Made by a program: the position numbers and the translations under genes. Positions 31,354 to 32,313 of a DNA stretch of 32,313 nucleotides are shown in pieces (the stretch's first letter is position 1; every line of letters begins with the position of its first letter). This stretch comes from Cellulomonas sp. GTDB lineage: Bacteria; Actinomycetota; Actinomycetes; Actinomycetales; Cellulomonadaceae. The notes beneath the pieces are model-generated. The model worked only from the letters and a program-made list of their open reading frames with translations, did not search any database and had not been told where the DNA came from. The DNA lies in the NCBI GenBank assembly GCA_012927595.1, contig JABBOW010000128.1, forward strand, positions 1 through 32,313, given 5' to 3'.

Positions 31354-32313
<960 letters not shown>

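Overview
The window is GC-rich (roughly 70% or more by eye) with dense, mostly SD-led genes and frequent GTG starts. Its content (PAC2 protein, HelD, DUF5302, DUF3046, YbjN proteins, lexA/LysM/nrdR and recA/recX blocks, RNase Y) points to an actinobacterium, most likely of the order Micrococcales, in or near Cellulomonadaceae. The lineage is inferred from protein character and gene order, not from a search. It reads as core chromosome: no tRNA, rRNA, CRISPR array, prophage or insertion sequence was seen. Both ends, and one short internal stretch near 17.56 kb, are G/C homopolymers that look like base-calling or assembly artefacts.

Left part (about 0.1-9.0 kb): a PAC2-family protein (-) diverges from a HelD-type RNA-polymerase recycling helicase (+). 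A membrane-anchored matrixin-like zinc protease (-) follows, convergent with HelD and divergent from serA (+, serine biosynthesis). A strong bidirectional hairpin separates serA from a small DUF5302 protein. Then come an aldo/keto reductase of the glyceraldehyde-3-phosphate reductase type and a FadD-like acyl-CoA ligase whose promoter carries a long operator-like palindrome.

SOS/nrdR block (about 9.0-11.6 kb): nrdR and a membrane-anchored LysM protein (-) diverge from lexA (+). The intergenic region holds three LexA-box-like sites. A small DUF7218/Rho-N-like protein follows lexA.

Middle (about 11.6-20.4 kb): L-lactate dehydrogenase, with a perfect 20-bp palindrome and short tandem repeats upstream; an XPD/DinG-type Fe-S helicase; HflX; an RsmC-like methyltransferase; and a compact operon read right to left: LigB-like protein, miaA, dapF, thioredoxin-like protein. 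Two of its junctions are 4-bp ATGA overlaps.

Right part (about 20.4-32.3 kb): three YbjN-domain paralogues in a divergent cluster; miaB; a decayed glutamate-type ABC transporter ATPase (gluA-like relic); RNase Y; recX and recA with a LexA box at the recA promoter; an operon of DUF3046, a holin-like/alkaline-phosphatase fusion and an MBL-fold hydrolase; and the 5' part of an Lhr-type helicase running into the artefactual right end.

Regulatory themes: (1) DNA damage, with LexA boxes at lexA/LysM and recA. (2) A recurrent TAnnnT hexamer 6-7 nt before the start codon of several genes, the signature of leaderless transcripts. (3) Orphan palindromes upstream of helD, fadD and ldh, whose regulators are not encoded here. 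I found no clearly unprecedented multi-gene system; the best leads are these operators, the YbjN cluster and the gluA relic.
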